DNA from: Parvivirga hydrogeniphila
Lineage (GTDB): Bacteria; Actinomycetota; Coriobacteriia; Anaerosomatales; Anaerosomataceae
Direction of reading: 5' to 3'
DNA: 64,000 bases
NCBI RefSeq assembly: GCF_023371205.1
Contig: NZ_JAMCCO010000002.1
Coordinates: 435,501 to 499,500, forward strand
Numbering within the stretch: position 1 is the first letter of the stretch; each line of letters starts with the position of its first letter. The translations under genes were made by a program, and so were the position numbers. Positions 54,125-63,254 of the stretch are shown piece by piece. Under the pieces are notes generated by a model. It made no database searches. It had not been told where the DNA came from and worked only from the letters and a program-made list of their open reading frames with translations.

Positions 54125-54951
54125 CGGCACTCCTTGCTGTACTCGGCGTCCGCCTCGCGCTCCATGTCCGAATAGACGCGCTGACGGCTCATCAGCTCCT
54201 CGAAGTCCACGAGGTGCCCGTCGAAGTCGGGCCCGTCGACGCACCCGAACTTCGTCTCGCCGCCCACTGTCACACGGCAGGCGCCGCACATGCCCGTCCC
54301 GTCGACCATGATGGGGTTGAGCGACACCATGCACGGGACTCCGTGCTCCTTGGCGGTCTGGGCGCAGAACTTCATCATGATCGCCGGCCCGATCGCCATC
54401 GCGTGGTCGATCGCTCCCGCTTGGCACAGCCGCGCGAGCGGCGCGGTGACGAGCCCCTTCTCGCCCGCCGACCCGTCGTCGGTGACGACGATGAGGTCCT
54501 TCAAGGGCATCTCTTCGAACTCGTCGATCAGGATGAGGAGGTCTTTGGTGCGAGCGCCGACGATGACCGTGACCTCGTTACCCGCTTCCAGCATCGCGCG
54601 CGCGACCGGATAGGCCACCGCGGTGCCGACCCCGCCGCCGACCACCGCGACCCGCCCGAGGCCCTCCACGTGCGTGGGGGTTCCGAGCGGCCCGACGACG
54701 TCAGCGAGCGCCTCGCCGGGCTCCATGTGCGACAGCAGGTGCGTGGTCTTGCCCACGCGCATGAAGATGAAGCGGATCCAGCCCTCCTCGACCGACCAGT
54801 CGCTGAAGGTGAGCGGGATGCGCTCGCCCCCCTCGGCCACGCGCAGCATCAGGAACTGTCCTGCACGCACCTTGCGCGCGATCTGCGGCGCCTCGACGCC
54901 CATCTCGAAGACGGACTCGGACAGCTGGCGCTTGTGCACTATCGGGAACAT
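54112..54951 (-). CDS. nfnA: NfnA-like ferredoxin-NADP+ reductase subunit
   Basis: A 279-residue protein from ATG 54951 after GGGAGAG. FAD-binding beta barrel (about 1-100, IPLTFSDWSVEEGWIRFIF), NAD(P) domain (VVGGGVGTAVAYPVARAM) and a C-terminal [2Fe-2S] motif (MCGACRVTVGGETKFGCVDG), as in NfnA/PyrK/SudB. It channels electrons to the B subunit. An open frame upstream to 55377 is a shadow of apbE on the other strand. Confidence 0.88.
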   Translation of the reverse strand: MFPIVHKRQLSESVFEMGVEAPQIARKVRAGQFLMLRVAEGGERIPLTFSDWSVEEGWIRFIFMRVGKTTHLLSHMEPGEALADVVGPLGTPTHVEGLGRVAVVGGGVGTAVAYPVARAMLEAGNEVTVIVGARTKDLLILIDEFEEMPLKDLIVVTDDGSAGEKGLVTAPLARLCQAGAIDHAMAIGPAIMMKFCAQTAKEHGVPCMVSLNPIMVDGTGMCGACRVTVGGETKFGCVDGPDFDGHLVDFEELMSRQRVYSDMEREADAEYSKECRCHL

Positions 54952-55024
54952 CGCTCTCCCAGTCTTCCGATGGATCGGTGCTGACCAGTATATACTCGCA
55001 ACGGTCGACGGGAGGTGGGCACGC

Positions 55025-56080
55025 GTGAGATCACGGAACGCACGGCGAGCGCTTGCGGTGCTCGTGACCGCCCTTGTCGCCGCAAGCGGGGCCGCCTGCG
55101 CGCCGGCACCGTCTTCCGTCCGTGAGACGAGACCCGCCCTCGGAACCATCGTCACCGTTGAGGCGTACGGCGCCGACGAGCGCGCGACGCGCGACGCGAT
55201 CGACGCGGCCTTCGGCGCCATCGCTGAAGTGGAGCACGCGCTGGACGCGTACAGCGCCACCTCGACGATCGCCTCCTTCAACGCCCGCCCGTACGCCGTG
55301 CAGGAGCTGCCAGACGAGGCCGTCGAAGTGCTGGACGAGGTCGAACGGCTCGGCGTGGGTGACGCGTTCTCGCCCACGCTCCTGTCCGTGGTGCGCCTCT
55401 ATGGCTTCGACTCGACGCCTGCGGTTCCCTCGCCAGACGACCTCGCGCTCGCGGTCGCTGCCGCCCAGCGGTTCTCGCGCCCGACGTCTGCGACCGCGAC
55501 CTTCGGCAGGCTGCCCGTCGCCGATCCCCGCCTCGATCCCGACGGTCCGCTCGCGCCTGGGTTCGACTTCGGCGGAGCGGCCAAGGGGCTCGCGCTCGAC
55601 CGCGCACGCGACGCCCTGCGCGCGCGTGGCGTGCGCGCCGCGATCGTCACGGCAGGCAGCACGACCGTCACTCTGGGGACCAAGCCTGACGGAACGCCGT
55701 GGCGGATCGGGGTCGAACATCCGCGCGCGACCGGCGAGGTGATGGCGGTCGCTGAATGGGCGGGCGACGGCGCGCTGTCAACGTCCGGCGACTACCAGCA
55801 GTTCTTCGAACGCGACGGCATGCGGTACCACCACGTCCTCGACCCGAGGACGGGACAGCCCGCCCACGGCCTTCAGTCGCTCACCGTAGCAGGCAGGCTC
55901 TCGGGCCTTGCAAGCGACATCCTGTCGACCGCACTGTTCGTCCGAGGAGCGCGCGGAGCGCTCGCCTACGCACGCGAGCGCTCCGTCTCGGTCTGGCTCA
56001 TCGACGCTTCCGGCCGTGTCGCGACGCACGACGGCGCAGCCTCCTCGGGCGTGACGATCCGCAGCGCGGACACGCCTTAG
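55025..56080 (+). CDS. apbE: ApbE: FAD:protein FMN transferase (lipoprotein)
   Basis: A 351-residue lipoprotein, GTG start after GGGAGGTGG; lipobox ASGAAC with Cys25. ApbE blocks: RPALGTIVTVEAYG, GFDFGGAAKGLALDRA, STSGDYQQFF and HHVLDPRTGQPAHGLQS (FAD and Mg2+ binding). It attaches FMN covalently to exported electron-transfer proteins such as RnfG/D, NqrB/C or extracellular flavoproteins. It may serve the respiratory chain suggested by the multiheme cytochrome; no target was identified. A -10 TATACT lies at 54991-54996. Its 3' end overlaps the DUF4870 gene by 4 bp. Confidence 0.93.
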   Translation: MRSRNARRALAVLVTALVAASGAACAPAPSSVRETRPALGTIVTVEAYGADERATRDAIDAAFGAIAEVEHALDAYSATSTIASFNARPYAVQELPDEAVEVLDEVERLGVGDAFSPTLLSVVRLYGFDSTPAVPSPDDLALAVAAAQRFSRPTSATATFGRLPVADPRLDPDGPLAPGFDFGGAAKGLALDRARDALRARGVRAAIVTAGSTTVTLGTKPDGTPWRIGVEHPRATGEVMAVAEWAGDGALSTSGDYQQFFERDGMRYHHVLDPRTGQPAHGLQSLTVAGRLSGLASDILSTALFVRGARGALAYARERSVSVWLIDASGRVATHDGAASSGVTIRSADTP

Positions 56081-56442
56081 ACGAACTGCTTCACGAGGTC
56101 GTAGATGACGGGCATCTCGTAGTACTCGCCCTGCCACGCCTTGATGATGCCGAGGATAGCGAACACGAGCACCGCGAGGCTGACGAGCGGACCGGCGATC
56201 CAGCCGATGACCGGTATGGCCAAGACGATCTGCGCGACGATCCCCACAACGGCAAGGCCGAGCGCCTGGACCGCGTGGAGCCGCAGCCACTTCTCGTTCT
56301 TGTACGGCTCGATGAGGATCGCGATGATCGCCACGATGCCCGTCAAATAGCCGAGGACCGCGAGGATCTTGCTCGTGTCGCTCTCGGGGCCTGGACGGCC
56401 CTCAGCGGACGGCCCGGGAACCTGGTTGACTTCGTCTGACAT
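56077..56442 (-). CDS. DUF4870-type small membrane protein
   Basis: A 121-residue protein: a polar N-terminal tail (about 1-22), then three to four membrane helices (ILAVLGYLTGIVAIIAILI; ALGLAVVGIVAQIVLAIPVIGWIAGPLVSLAVLVFAILGII). Pattern YKNEKWLRLHAVQAL is characteristic of DUF4870/Tic20-like proteins. Function unknown. It shares a 131-bp divergent gap with the M23 gene. Confidence 0.85.
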   Translation of the reverse strand: MSDEVNQVPGPSAEGRPGPESDTSKILAVLGYLTGIVAIIAILIEPYKNEKWLRLHAVQALGLAVVGIVAQIVLAIPVIGWIAGPLVSLAVLVFAILGIIKAWQGEYYEMPVIYDLVKQFV

Positions 56443-56487
56443 GGCGCTCCCCTTCTCTCGGTGTCCCTCCTGGCGCTGCGCGCCTCG

Positions 56488-56517
56488 TTTGCAGTATATG
56501 CCCCACGCTGCTAGAAT
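56488..56517 (+). promoter_or_regulatory. Promoter of the M23 peptidase gene
   Basis: TTTGCA (56488-56493), 18-bp spacer and TAGAAT (56512-56517), 57 bases before the start codon. AGTATA inside the spacer reads TATACT on the other strand and may be the -10 of the divergent DUF4870 gene. Confidence 0.5.
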
Positions 56518-56573
56518 CCCAGCGGAGCGCCTTCCGGCGGACGGACACGACCTCCCCCCGGAGGAGATGCAGC

Positions 56574-57800
56574 ATGAGACACAGACGCGCTTTCATCTCG
56601 CTCGTCGTCCTGTCACTCCTTGCGACGCTGACGGCTTCTCCTCTCGCGCACGCGTACACGAAAGACGACCTGGAGGCGCACCAGAAGGCCGCTGAAGAGG
56701 CGCGCAAAGCAGCAGCCGCGGCCGAGGCGCGCGCGAAAGACCTCGCGAGCCAGATCGACGGGCTCGAAGAGCGCATGGCCAGGATTGAGGCCGACATCGC
56801 TGGGCTCGCCGATGACATCGAGCGTGCGACTGAGCGCACGAACCGCCTGAACGCCGAAGTCACGGACTTGCGCACGCAGGTTGCGGCCAAAGAGTCCGAG
56901 ATCGCGTCCGTGCAGGCCGAGTACGACCGCACGAGCGCGCTCCTCGCGCAACGGCTCCAGGAGACCTACAAGCAAGGCGAGCTGTTCTTCGTGCAGTTCC
57001 TGCTCGACGCACAAAGCATCGAGGACCTTCTTGCCAGGACCTCCCTCGTCGAGCGCGTGATCCGCGACAACCAGCAGACAGCTGCCGAGCTCGAAGACAC
57101 GCAGCACCGGTTGGAGGCCGCGAAGACCGAGCTCGCACGCACGCTCGAAGCGGTCGACCTCAAGCGGAAAGAAGCCGCTGCGGAGGAGAAGCGGCTGCGC
57201 GACCTCCGCGCGCAGCACCGGGCTCGCCTCGCTGAACAAGAGGCCGTCAAGCGCCAGAAGGCCGACCTGATGGCGAAGAACAAGGCGGAGGCCGAGCGGC
57301 TGCGCAAGCTCGCGGAGGAAGAGGAGGCCGAGTCCCAGCGCATCGCCGCCGAGCTCTACGGCCACGGCTCAGGCCGATTCGCCGGCGTGATGGCGTGGCC
57401 GGTTCCGGGCTTCTACCGCATCTCGTCGCCCTTCGGATACCGGATCCACCCGATCCTCGGCGTCCGGAAGCTCCACACCGGCATCGACATCGGGCGGGAC
57501 CTCGACCCGCCGCGCTCCATCGACGGCGCCACCATCGTGGCCGCGGGCGGAGGCACGGTGATCTACGCCGGGTACCGGGGCGGCTACGGCAACACCATCA
57601 TCATCGACCACGGAGACGGTGTCGCGACGCTGTACGCGCACCAGCGGAGCGGCTCGTTCCGCGTGGGCGTCGGTGACCGCGTGACCAAGGGCCAGGCGAT
57701 CGGAGCCGTCGGAAGCACCGGGCTGTCCACCGGTCCGCACCTGCACTTCGAGGTGCGCATCAACGGCACTCCGGTCGACCCCATGCCGTACCTGCGCTAG
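56574..57800 (+). CDS. M23-family peptidoglycan peptidase with coiled coil (EnvC-like)
   Basis: A 408-residue exported protein (signal peptide about 1-27, ending AHA). A long Ala/Glu/Arg coiled coil (about 30-265) precedes the LytM/M23 domain with complete zinc ligands: His301 and Asp305 (HTGIDIG), and His389/His391 (HLHFEV). Architecture matches EnvC/CwlO-type septal or elongation hydrolases. The start follows GGAGGAG. A short hairpin (AGCCGC/GCGGCT, 57804-57820) separates it from the convergent pth gene. Confidence 0.9.
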   Translation: MRHRRAFISLVVLSLLATLTASPLAHAYTKDDLEAHQKAAEEARKAAAAAEARAKDLASQIDGLEERMARIEADIAGLADDIERATERTNRLNAEVTDLRTQVAAKESEIASVQAEYDRTSALLAQRLQETYKQGELFFVQFLLDAQSIEDLLARTSLVERVIRDNQQTAAELEDTQHRLEAAKTELARTLEAVDLKRKEAAAEEKRLRDLRAQHRARLAEQEAVKRQKADLMAKNKAEAERLRKLAEEEEAESQRIAAELYGHGSGRFAGVMAWPVPGFYRISSPFGYRIHPILGVRKLHTGIDIGRDLDPPRSIDGATIVAAGGGTVIYAGYRGGYGNTIIIDHGDGVATLYAHQRSGSFRVGVGDRVTKGQAIGAVGSTGLSTGPHLHFEVRINGTPVDPMPYLR

Positions 57801-57818
57801 AGGAGCCGCTCGGCGCGG

Positions 57819-58385
57819 CTACGAGCCGTTGAACTCCTGCATGGCCGCTTCCGGGCCGTGCTCGACGACGTACATCACGGCAGCCGCAGCGTGCGGCACC
57901 GCTCCTGCGATGCGTTCAGCTGCGTCGCCACGCATGGGCTCCAGCACGAAATCCGCCGGGTCTTGACGTCCCGGAGGCCTCCCGATGCCCAGACGGACGC
58001 GCACGAATTCGCCCGTGCCGATCGTCTCGACGATCGACCGCAGCCCGTTGTGGCCGCCGTGGCCACCGCCGCGCTTCACGCGCACGACCGCTTCGGGCAG
58101 ATCGAGATCGTCGTGGACCACGATCGTGTCTGCGACCGTGGCGTCGTACCGCTCGAGCAGCCGCTTCACGGCGCTGCCCGAGCGGTTCATGTACGTTTGC
58201 GGCTTCGCAAGGATGAGCTCGCGGTCGTCGAGCCGCACCACGCCCACGCGCGCGCCGCACTCCTCACGCCAGTACGACACGCCCAGGTTCTCGGCGAGCA
58301 GGTCGACCACCATGAAGCCCGCGTTGTGCCGTGTGCGCGCGTACTCCTCGCCAGGGTTTCCCAGCCCCACGATGAGGCGAGCCAT
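57819..58385 (-). CDS. pth: Peptidyl-tRNA hydrolase
   Basis: A 188-residue enzyme with IVGLGNPGEEYARTRHNAGF (catalytic His20), KPQTYMNRSGSAV, VVHDDLDLP and KRGGGHGGHNGL. It frees stalled peptidyl-tRNA. It follows rplY by 9 bp in the order prs-ctc-pth(spoVC) known from Firmicutes. Confidence 0.97.
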   Translation of the reverse strand: MARLIVGLGNPGEEYARTRHNAGFMVVDLLAENLGVSYWREECGARVGVVRLDDRELILAKPQTYMNRSGSAVKRLLERYDATVADTIVVHDDLDLPEAVVRVKRGGGHGGHNGLRSIVETIGTGEFVRVRLGIGRPPGRQDPADFVLEPMRGDAAERIAGAVPHAAAAVMYVVEHGPEAAMQEFNGS

Positions 58386-58394
58386 CTGGCGGCG

Positions 58395-59030
58395 CTACTC
58401 CTCTTCCGCGGCCTTGCCGATGACCTCGGGCTCGGCGGCCTCCGCAGCTGCCTCTTCCTCGGCCTCGACGCCCTTCTGCGGCGTGGTGACCGAGCAGACG
58501 ATCCCTTCGGGGTCGTCCAGGATGGTCACGCCTGCGGGCGGCTGCAGGTCGCGCACGTGCAGCGAGTCGCCCACCTCGAGCCCCGTGGTGTCGACGTCGA
58601 CGTGCTCAGGCAGATCGGCAGGAAGCGCCTCGATGTGGACTTCGCGAAGCTCGTGCAGCATGACGCCGCCAGCCTTCTCGCCTGCTGAGGGACCGATGAA
58701 GTTCAGCGGCACCACGGTGGTGACCGGCTGGTTCATCTTGATCGCCCAGAAGTCGACGTGCAGGAGCGTGCCTTTCACCGGATCGTGAGCGATCTCTTTG
58801 ATCATCGCATTGACCGGCTTGTGGCCGTCCACAGACAGCTTGAAGAGCGTCGCGGTCACGGCCTCACGGGACGCGATCTGCTCGAAGTCGTGCCGATCGA
58901 GCTGGATCGGCTTGGAACCGACGCTGGTGCCGTACAGCACCGCGGGGAGCTTGCCTTCCCGCGCAAGTGCTTTGGCGCTCTTGCCGATCCTGGTGCGCGA
59001 CTCAGCAGCGATCTCGATGGTCTCAGTCAT
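58395..59030 (-). CDS. rplY: 50S ribosomal protein L25, CTC type
   Basis: A 211-residue long-form L25 (general stress protein Ctc): N-terminal 5S-rRNA-binding domain (RTRIGKSAKALAREGKLPAVLYG; HVDFWAIKMNQPV) and the CTC C-terminal beta domain, ending in a Glu/Ala tail. It binds 5S rRNA in the large subunit. Confidence 0.95.
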   Translation of the reverse strand: MTETIEIAAESRTRIGKSAKALAREGKLPAVLYGTSVGSKPIQLDRHDFEQIASREAVTATLFKLSVDGHKPVNAMIKEIAHDPVKGTLLHVDFWAIKMNQPVTTVVPLNFIGPSAGEKAGGVMLHELREVHIEALPADLPEHVDVDTTGLEVGDSLHVRDLQPPAGVTILDDPEGIVCSVTTPQKGVEAEEEAAAEAAEPEVIGKAAEEE

Positions 59031-59071
59031 GTCTCCGACAACCTCCTCGTATCATCGCAACCGCGTGGCTG

Positions 59072-60034
59072 CTACAGCTGGAAATCGGGATCGAACAGCT
59101 CCGACACCGACTCGTCGTTGTATACGTTCTGGATGGCGTGAGCGAACAGAGGCGCCACCGACAGCACCCGGATCTTGCCGTGGCGACGCTCCTCGGGAAC
59201 CGGCATGGTGTTGGTCACCACAACTTCTTGGATCGGCGCAGAATCGATGCGGTCGTACGCAGGCGGCGAGAAGATGCCGTGCGTCGCGGCGACGTACACC
59301 GCCACCGCCCCTTTGTTCACGAGAGCGCGAGCGCCTTCGGTGACCGAGCCAGCCGTGTCGATCATGTCGTCGGCGATGATGCAGGTCTTGCCCTCGACTT
59401 CTCCGATGACGTGCGTGATTTCGGCGACGTTGTGCTCTGGACGACCCTTGTGCATGATGGCGAGCGACGCACCGAGCATGTCGGCGAGCTTCTTGCATAC
59501 CTTCACACGGCCTACGTCCGGAGAGACGATCGTCAGGTTCTCCAGATTCAGGCTCTCGAAGTAGTCGGCGAGGATCGGCAGCGCCGTGAGGTGGTTCACC
59601 GGCTGATTGAAGAAGCCTTGGATCTGCCCCTGGTGCAGGTCCATCGCGATGACGCGATCGACGCCAGCGACCGTGAGCAGGTCCGCCACGAGCTTCGCGG
59701 TGATGGGCTCGCGGGCCGCCGACTTCTTGTCCTGCCGGGCGTACGCGTAGTGTGGGATGACGGCCGTGATCGTGCGTGCGCTCGCACGCTTCGCGGCGTC
59801 CACCATGATGAGCAGCTCCATGATCGACGCGTTCACGGGCTGGCACATCGACTGCACGAGAAAGACGTCGGCTCCGCGCACGCTCTCGAGGTAGCGCACG
59901 TAGATCTCGCCGTTGGCGAACTTCGATATCTTGATGTTGCCGAGCTCGATTCCGAGGTGCTTGACGATGCCTTCTGCGAGCTCCCTGTTGTGGGTGCCCG
60001 AGAACACCATCATCCGCTTGCCGCTCTCGCCCAT
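59072..60034 (-). CDS. prs: Ribose-phosphate pyrophosphokinase (PRPP synthase)
   Basis: A 320-residue class I enzyme: FANGEIYVRYLESVRGADVFLVQS, YARQDKKSAAREPITAKLVA (ATP and catalytic loop), DLHQGQIQGFF and the PRPP loop IIADDMIDTAGS. It makes PRPP from ribose-5-phosphate for nucleotide, His and Trp synthesis. It lies 12 bp after glmU. Confidence 0.97.
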   Translation of the reverse strand: MGESGKRMMVFSGTHNRELAEGIVKHLGIELGNIKISKFANGEIYVRYLESVRGADVFLVQSMCQPVNASIMELLIMVDAAKRASARTITAVIPHYAYARQDKKSAAREPITAKLVADLLTVAGVDRVIAMDLHQGQIQGFFNQPVNHLTALPILADYFESLNLENLTIVSPDVGRVKVCKKLADMLGASLAIMHKGRPEHNVAEITHVIGEVEGKTCIIADDMIDTAGSVTEGARALVNKGAVAVYVAATHGIFSPPAYDRIDSAPIQEVVVTNTMPVPEERRHGKIRVLSVAPLFAHAIQNVYNDESVSELFDPDFQL

Positions 60035-60046
60035 CAGCGTCCGCTC

Positions 60047-61423
60047 CTATTCGTCGTCGCTCTGCTCACGCCTGCGCTTCGCCCAACCGTCGATCACGCG
60101 CTGCTCCGACCGCTCCACCGCAAGCGCGTCGGCCGGAACGTCGCGGGTGATCGCGCTGCCCGCTCCCGTGACGGCTCCTGCGCCGATGCGGACCGGCGCC
60201 ACGAGCATCGTGTCCGAGCCGATGAACGCCCCGTCTTCGATGACGGTCCGGTGCTTCGAGCGGCCATCGTAGTTACACGTTATCGTACCCGCGCCGACGT
60301 TCACACCGACGCCGATCTCGGCATCGCCGATGTACGAGAGGTGTGGCACCTTGCTCCTCTCGCCCACGATGGAGTTCTTGATCTCGACGCTCGTGCCCAC
60401 CTTCGCGCCCGGTCGCACGACCGTGCCTGGCCGCAGATAGGCACGCGGACCGATGCGCGCGCCCTCGCACACGCACGAGCCTGTGACGATGGAGCTGTCC
60501 ACCACGGCGTCCGGGCCGACCACCGAGTCGACGATCCGGGTGTCTGGGCCGATGGCGCAGCCCTCGCTCACAGTCGTCTCGCCCAGCAGGAAGGTCATCG
60601 GCTCGAGCGTCACGTCCCGCGCCAGCGTCACGCGCGGGCCGATCCACACGAGGTCCGGGTCGGTCATGGTCACGCCAGCGAGCATGTGCGCGCGGTTGAT
60701 GCGGCGCTGCATGACCTTCGCGGCCTCCGCAAGCTGGACGCGGGTATTGATGCCGAGCGTCTCGAGCGGATCGGCAGCCGCCATCGCCACCACCGGCAGG
60801 TCTTCGCGGCGGAGCAGCTCAAGGACGTCGGTGAGGTAGAACTCCCCCTGGGCGTTCGCGTTGTCGAGCTTGTGGACGTGCTCGAACAGGACGCGGGCGT
60901 CGAAGCAGTAGAAGCCCGTGTTCACCTCGCGGATCGCGCGTTCCTCGTCGCTCGCATCCTTCTCCTCGACGATGCGCGAAAGCCCGCCCGACTCGTCGCG
61001 CACGATGCGCCCGTAACCCGCTGGGTCCTCCAGCACCGCCGTGAGCACCGCGGCCGCCGCTCCCGACGATTCGCGAGCGGCCACCAAAGCACGCACGGTG
61101 TCTGCTGTGATGAGCGGCGAGTCGCCCGAGAGCACGACGAGCGAGCCGTCGGCGCCGGCGAAAGCGGCCTCCGCACACTGCACCGCATGGCCGGTACCGA
61201 GCTGCCGTTCCTGGCGGACGGTCGTCACGTCTTCCAGCAGCGGCTCGACCACCTCAGCGCCGTGACCGGTGACGACCACGACAGGATCGCATCCGCCGCC
61301 CCGGGCCGCCTCGACCACGTACCGCACCAGAGGAACGCCCAGGATCTCGTGCGCGACCTTAGGGAGACGGGACCGCATCCGTGTGCCCTCGCCTGCGGCG
61401 AGGATCAGAGCCGACGCGCCCAT
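60047..61423 (-). CDS. glmU: Bifunctional GlmU (UDP-GlcNAc synthesis)
   Basis: A 458-residue protein from ATG 61423 (GGAAGG five bases upstream; a GTG at 61429 abuts that site). N-terminal uridyltransferase (LILAAGEGTRMRSRLPKVAHEI; SGDSPLITADTV) and C-terminal left-handed beta-helix acetyltransferase (AYLRPGTVVRPGAKVGTSVEIKNS; GAGTITCNYDGRSKHRT). It supplies UDP-GlcNAc for cell-wall synthesis. Confidence 0.97.
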   Translation of the reverse strand: MGASALILAAGEGTRMRSRLPKVAHEILGVPLVRYVVEAARGGGCDPVVVVTGHGAEVVEPLLEDVTTVRQERQLGTGHAVQCAEAAFAGADGSLVVLSGDSPLITADTVRALVAARESSGAAAAVLTAVLEDPAGYGRIVRDESGGLSRIVEEKDASDEERAIREVNTGFYCFDARVLFEHVHKLDNANAQGEFYLTDVLELLRREDLPVVAMAAADPLETLGINTRVQLAEAAKVMQRRINRAHMLAGVTMTDPDLVWIGPRVTLARDVTLEPMTFLLGETTVSEGCAIGPDTRIVDSVVGPDAVVDSSIVTGSCVCEGARIGPRAYLRPGTVVRPGAKVGTSVEIKNSIVGERSKVPHLSYIGDAEIGVGVNVGAGTITCNYDGRSKHRTVIEDGAFIGSDTMLVAPVRIGAGAVTGAGSAITRDVPADALAVERSEQRVIDGWAKRRREQSDDE

Positions 61424-61459
61424 TCGCACCTTCCGTGTGGGTCCGACGATGAAGCCAGC

Positions 61460-61533
61460 TGGCTGGGGCGGTAGGATTCGAACCTACGATCGAGGATCCA
61501 AAGTCCCCTGCCTTGCCGCTTGGCTACGCCCCA
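61460..61533 (-). tRNA. tRNA-Gln: tRNA-Gln (TTG anticodon)
   Basis: A 74-base cloverleaf with encoded CCA. Acceptor TGGGGCG pairs with CGCCCCA, the anticodon loop is CTTTGGA (anticodon TTG), and the T arm GTAGG/CCTAC is perfect. A -10 TATACT on the - strand (61579-61584) lies 46 bp upstream. It lies between spoVG and glmU. Confidence 0.95.
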
Positions 61534-61610
61534 GCGCTTGCGCGAGCGCGCATCTGCGCGCGCATGGCGAGCGCACGGAGTATACCACACGGCCAGGCCG
61601 GAGCCGTGGC

Positions 61611-61910
61611 TCAGCTCACGCTCTCGAGCGCCTGCGCGGCGGCCCGGAAGGCCTCGATGCCGCCTTCGGCTGCGAACTGCTGGAGCACTGCGTCTTGGAT
61701 CATCTGCCGGGTCTCCGTGTTGATCGGATGGCAGATGTCGCGGAACTCCCCGCTCGGCAGTTTCCGGGACGGCATCGCGACGAAGAGCCCCTTGTCGCCG
61801 TTGACCACCCTCAGGTCGTGGATGACGAACTCGTCATCGATGACGATGCTCGCGATGGCGCACACCTTGTTCATCGCGACAGGACGCAGCGTGACCTTCG
61901 TGACTCTCAT
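61611..61910 (-). CDS. spoVG: SpoVG family RNA/DNA-binding regulator
   Basis: A 99-residue protein from ATG 61910 (GGGAG upstream; longer frame has no site). MRVTKVTLRPVAMNKVCAIA, FVIHDLRVVNGDKGLFVAMP and the DICHPINTETR segment define SpoVG. It is a global nucleic-acid-binding regulator; in sporulating Firmicutes it affects septation, but the family also occurs in non-spore formers. Confidence 0.96.
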   Translation of the reverse strand: MRVTKVTLRPVAMNKVCAIASIVIDDEFVIHDLRVVNGDKGLFVAMPSRKLPSGEFRDICHPINTETRQMIQDAVLQQFAAEGGIEAFRAAAQALESVS

Positions 61911-61987
61911 GCGATCTCCCTTTGCATGGCCCCTACACAACGAGTTTCGCCGGCTCAGGGAGAATCCCTGCATGTTTGAGATACGGC

Positions 61988-62878
61988 TCACACGGTCGAG
62001 ACCACACGCACGCCTTCAGGCGAGGCTCCGCACGAGCGCGCCCACCAGCCGGCCGCGCGGGCGTCGCTCTCGACGCGCTCCGCCGCGACCGCAGACGCGC
62101 ACAGCCCGAAGACGCACGATCCGCTCCCGGTGACCGCAGCCCCGAGCACGCCGGGCAGCGAGGACAACCACGCCTCGACCTCGCCGACGCTCGGCACGAG
62201 CGCCTTTGCGGCCTCGGCAAGGTCGTTGTGAAGCAACCCGGCCGCTCCTTGAACGTCGCCTGCCTGAAGAGCGCGCAGAAGCGGCTCGGGACCCGGGGCC
62301 GGCGGGCTCAGGAGCCGGTCGTGGAGTGCGTACGCGGCCCCGGTCGGAACTGGCTCGCCAGCGGTGATCACGACCAGGTGCATCTCAGGAGTCGGAAGGT
62401 CACGCACGCGCACGTCGCCTTTGCCTGCGTACAGCGCCGTCCCGCCTCCAAGGAAGAACGGCACGTCCGCACCGAGCGAGCGCGCGCAGCGGAGCACGAC
62501 CTCGCTTCTCGGGTCGACGCCCCACAGCACGCTCGCGCCCACGAGCACGGCGGCCGCGTCCGCGCTGGCGCCCCCGAGGCCGCCCCCGGCGGGGATGCGC
62601 TTCTCGATGGCGATGCGCACAGGCAAGGAGGCGCCCGTGGCCTCCGAAAGCATCTTGGCAGCCTTCAGCGCGAGGTTCTCTGATGGAGGCACTCCTGCGT
62701 CAGGGCGCATCTCGATCGAGAAGCGATCGGCCGCTTCGACCTCGACGGTGTCCGAGAGCCGGTCGTCCAGCGCCTGGAACACGGTGACGAGCTCGTGGTA
62801 CCCGTCGTCAGTGCGCGCCCCGACGGCCAGGTACAGGTTCACCTTGGCAGGAGCGACGAGTGCGACCCGCTCAGGCAC
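61988..62878 (-). CDS. ispE: 4-diphosphocytidyl-2-C-methyl-D-erythritol kinase
   Basis: A 296-residue GHMP kinase: APAKVNLYLAVGARTDDGYH and the ATP loop IPAGGGLGGASADAAA, with a C-terminal GSGSCVFGL. It phosphorylates CDP-ME in the MEP isoprenoid pathway, so the cell uses the MEP route. Confidence 0.96.
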   Translation of the reverse strand: MPERVALVAPAKVNLYLAVGARTDDGYHELVTVFQALDDRLSDTVEVEAADRFSIEMRPDAGVPPSENLALKAAKMLSEATGASLPVRIAIEKRIPAGGGLGGASADAAAVLVGASVLWGVDPRSEVVLRCARSLGADVPFFLGGGTALYAGKGDVRVRDLPTPEMHLVVITAGEPVPTGAAYALHDRLLSPPAPGPEPLLRALQAGDVQGAAGLLHNDLAEAAKALVPSVGEVEAWLSSLPGVLGAAVTGSGSCVFGLCASAVAAERVESDARAAGWWARSCGASPEGVRVVSTV

Positions 62879-62923
62879 AGAACGCCTTCCGAAGATCAGG
62901 CCGGCCCGATGCGGCCGAAGCCC

Positions 62924-63205
62924 TCAGTTCATCCAAGGGAAGAGGCACTCGCCCGTCTCGCAGTGCGTGAGCTCAACGGTGCCGGTGAGGATGTCCACGT
63001 AGCTGTAGGAGACGCGAGCCGTTCTTCCGCGCTTCTCGTCGATCCGCAAGACGAACAGGCTCGGATGCGTCTGCTCCAGCGTGGCCTCGCGCTCGAACAC
63101 CTTTGAGCGGCCCATGTTCGCCTTGAGACGGACGCGCTGGCCGGTGAGGTTCTCGAGATCGCTCTTGATCCGCCCCACGACCTCGAGCTGGTTCATAGAC
63201 TCCAT
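62924..63205 (-). CDS. veg: Veg family protein
   Basis: A 93-residue protein from ATG 63205 (AGGAGGA upstream). IKSDLENLTGQRVRLKANMG and RVSYSYVDILTGTVEL are the Veg signature. Veg is linked to biofilm matrix control in Bacillus; its biochemical role is unclear. It sits between rsmA and ispE as in Firmicutes. Confidence 0.93.
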   Translation of the reverse strand: MESMNQLEVVGRIKSDLENLTGQRVRLKANMGRSKVFEREATLEQTHPSLFVLRIDEKRGRTARVSYSYVDILTGTVELTHCETGECLFPWMN

Positions 63206-63254
63206 GAGACTCCTCCTCAAGTGGAGGTAACCTTACCATAATCGGCTGGAAAAC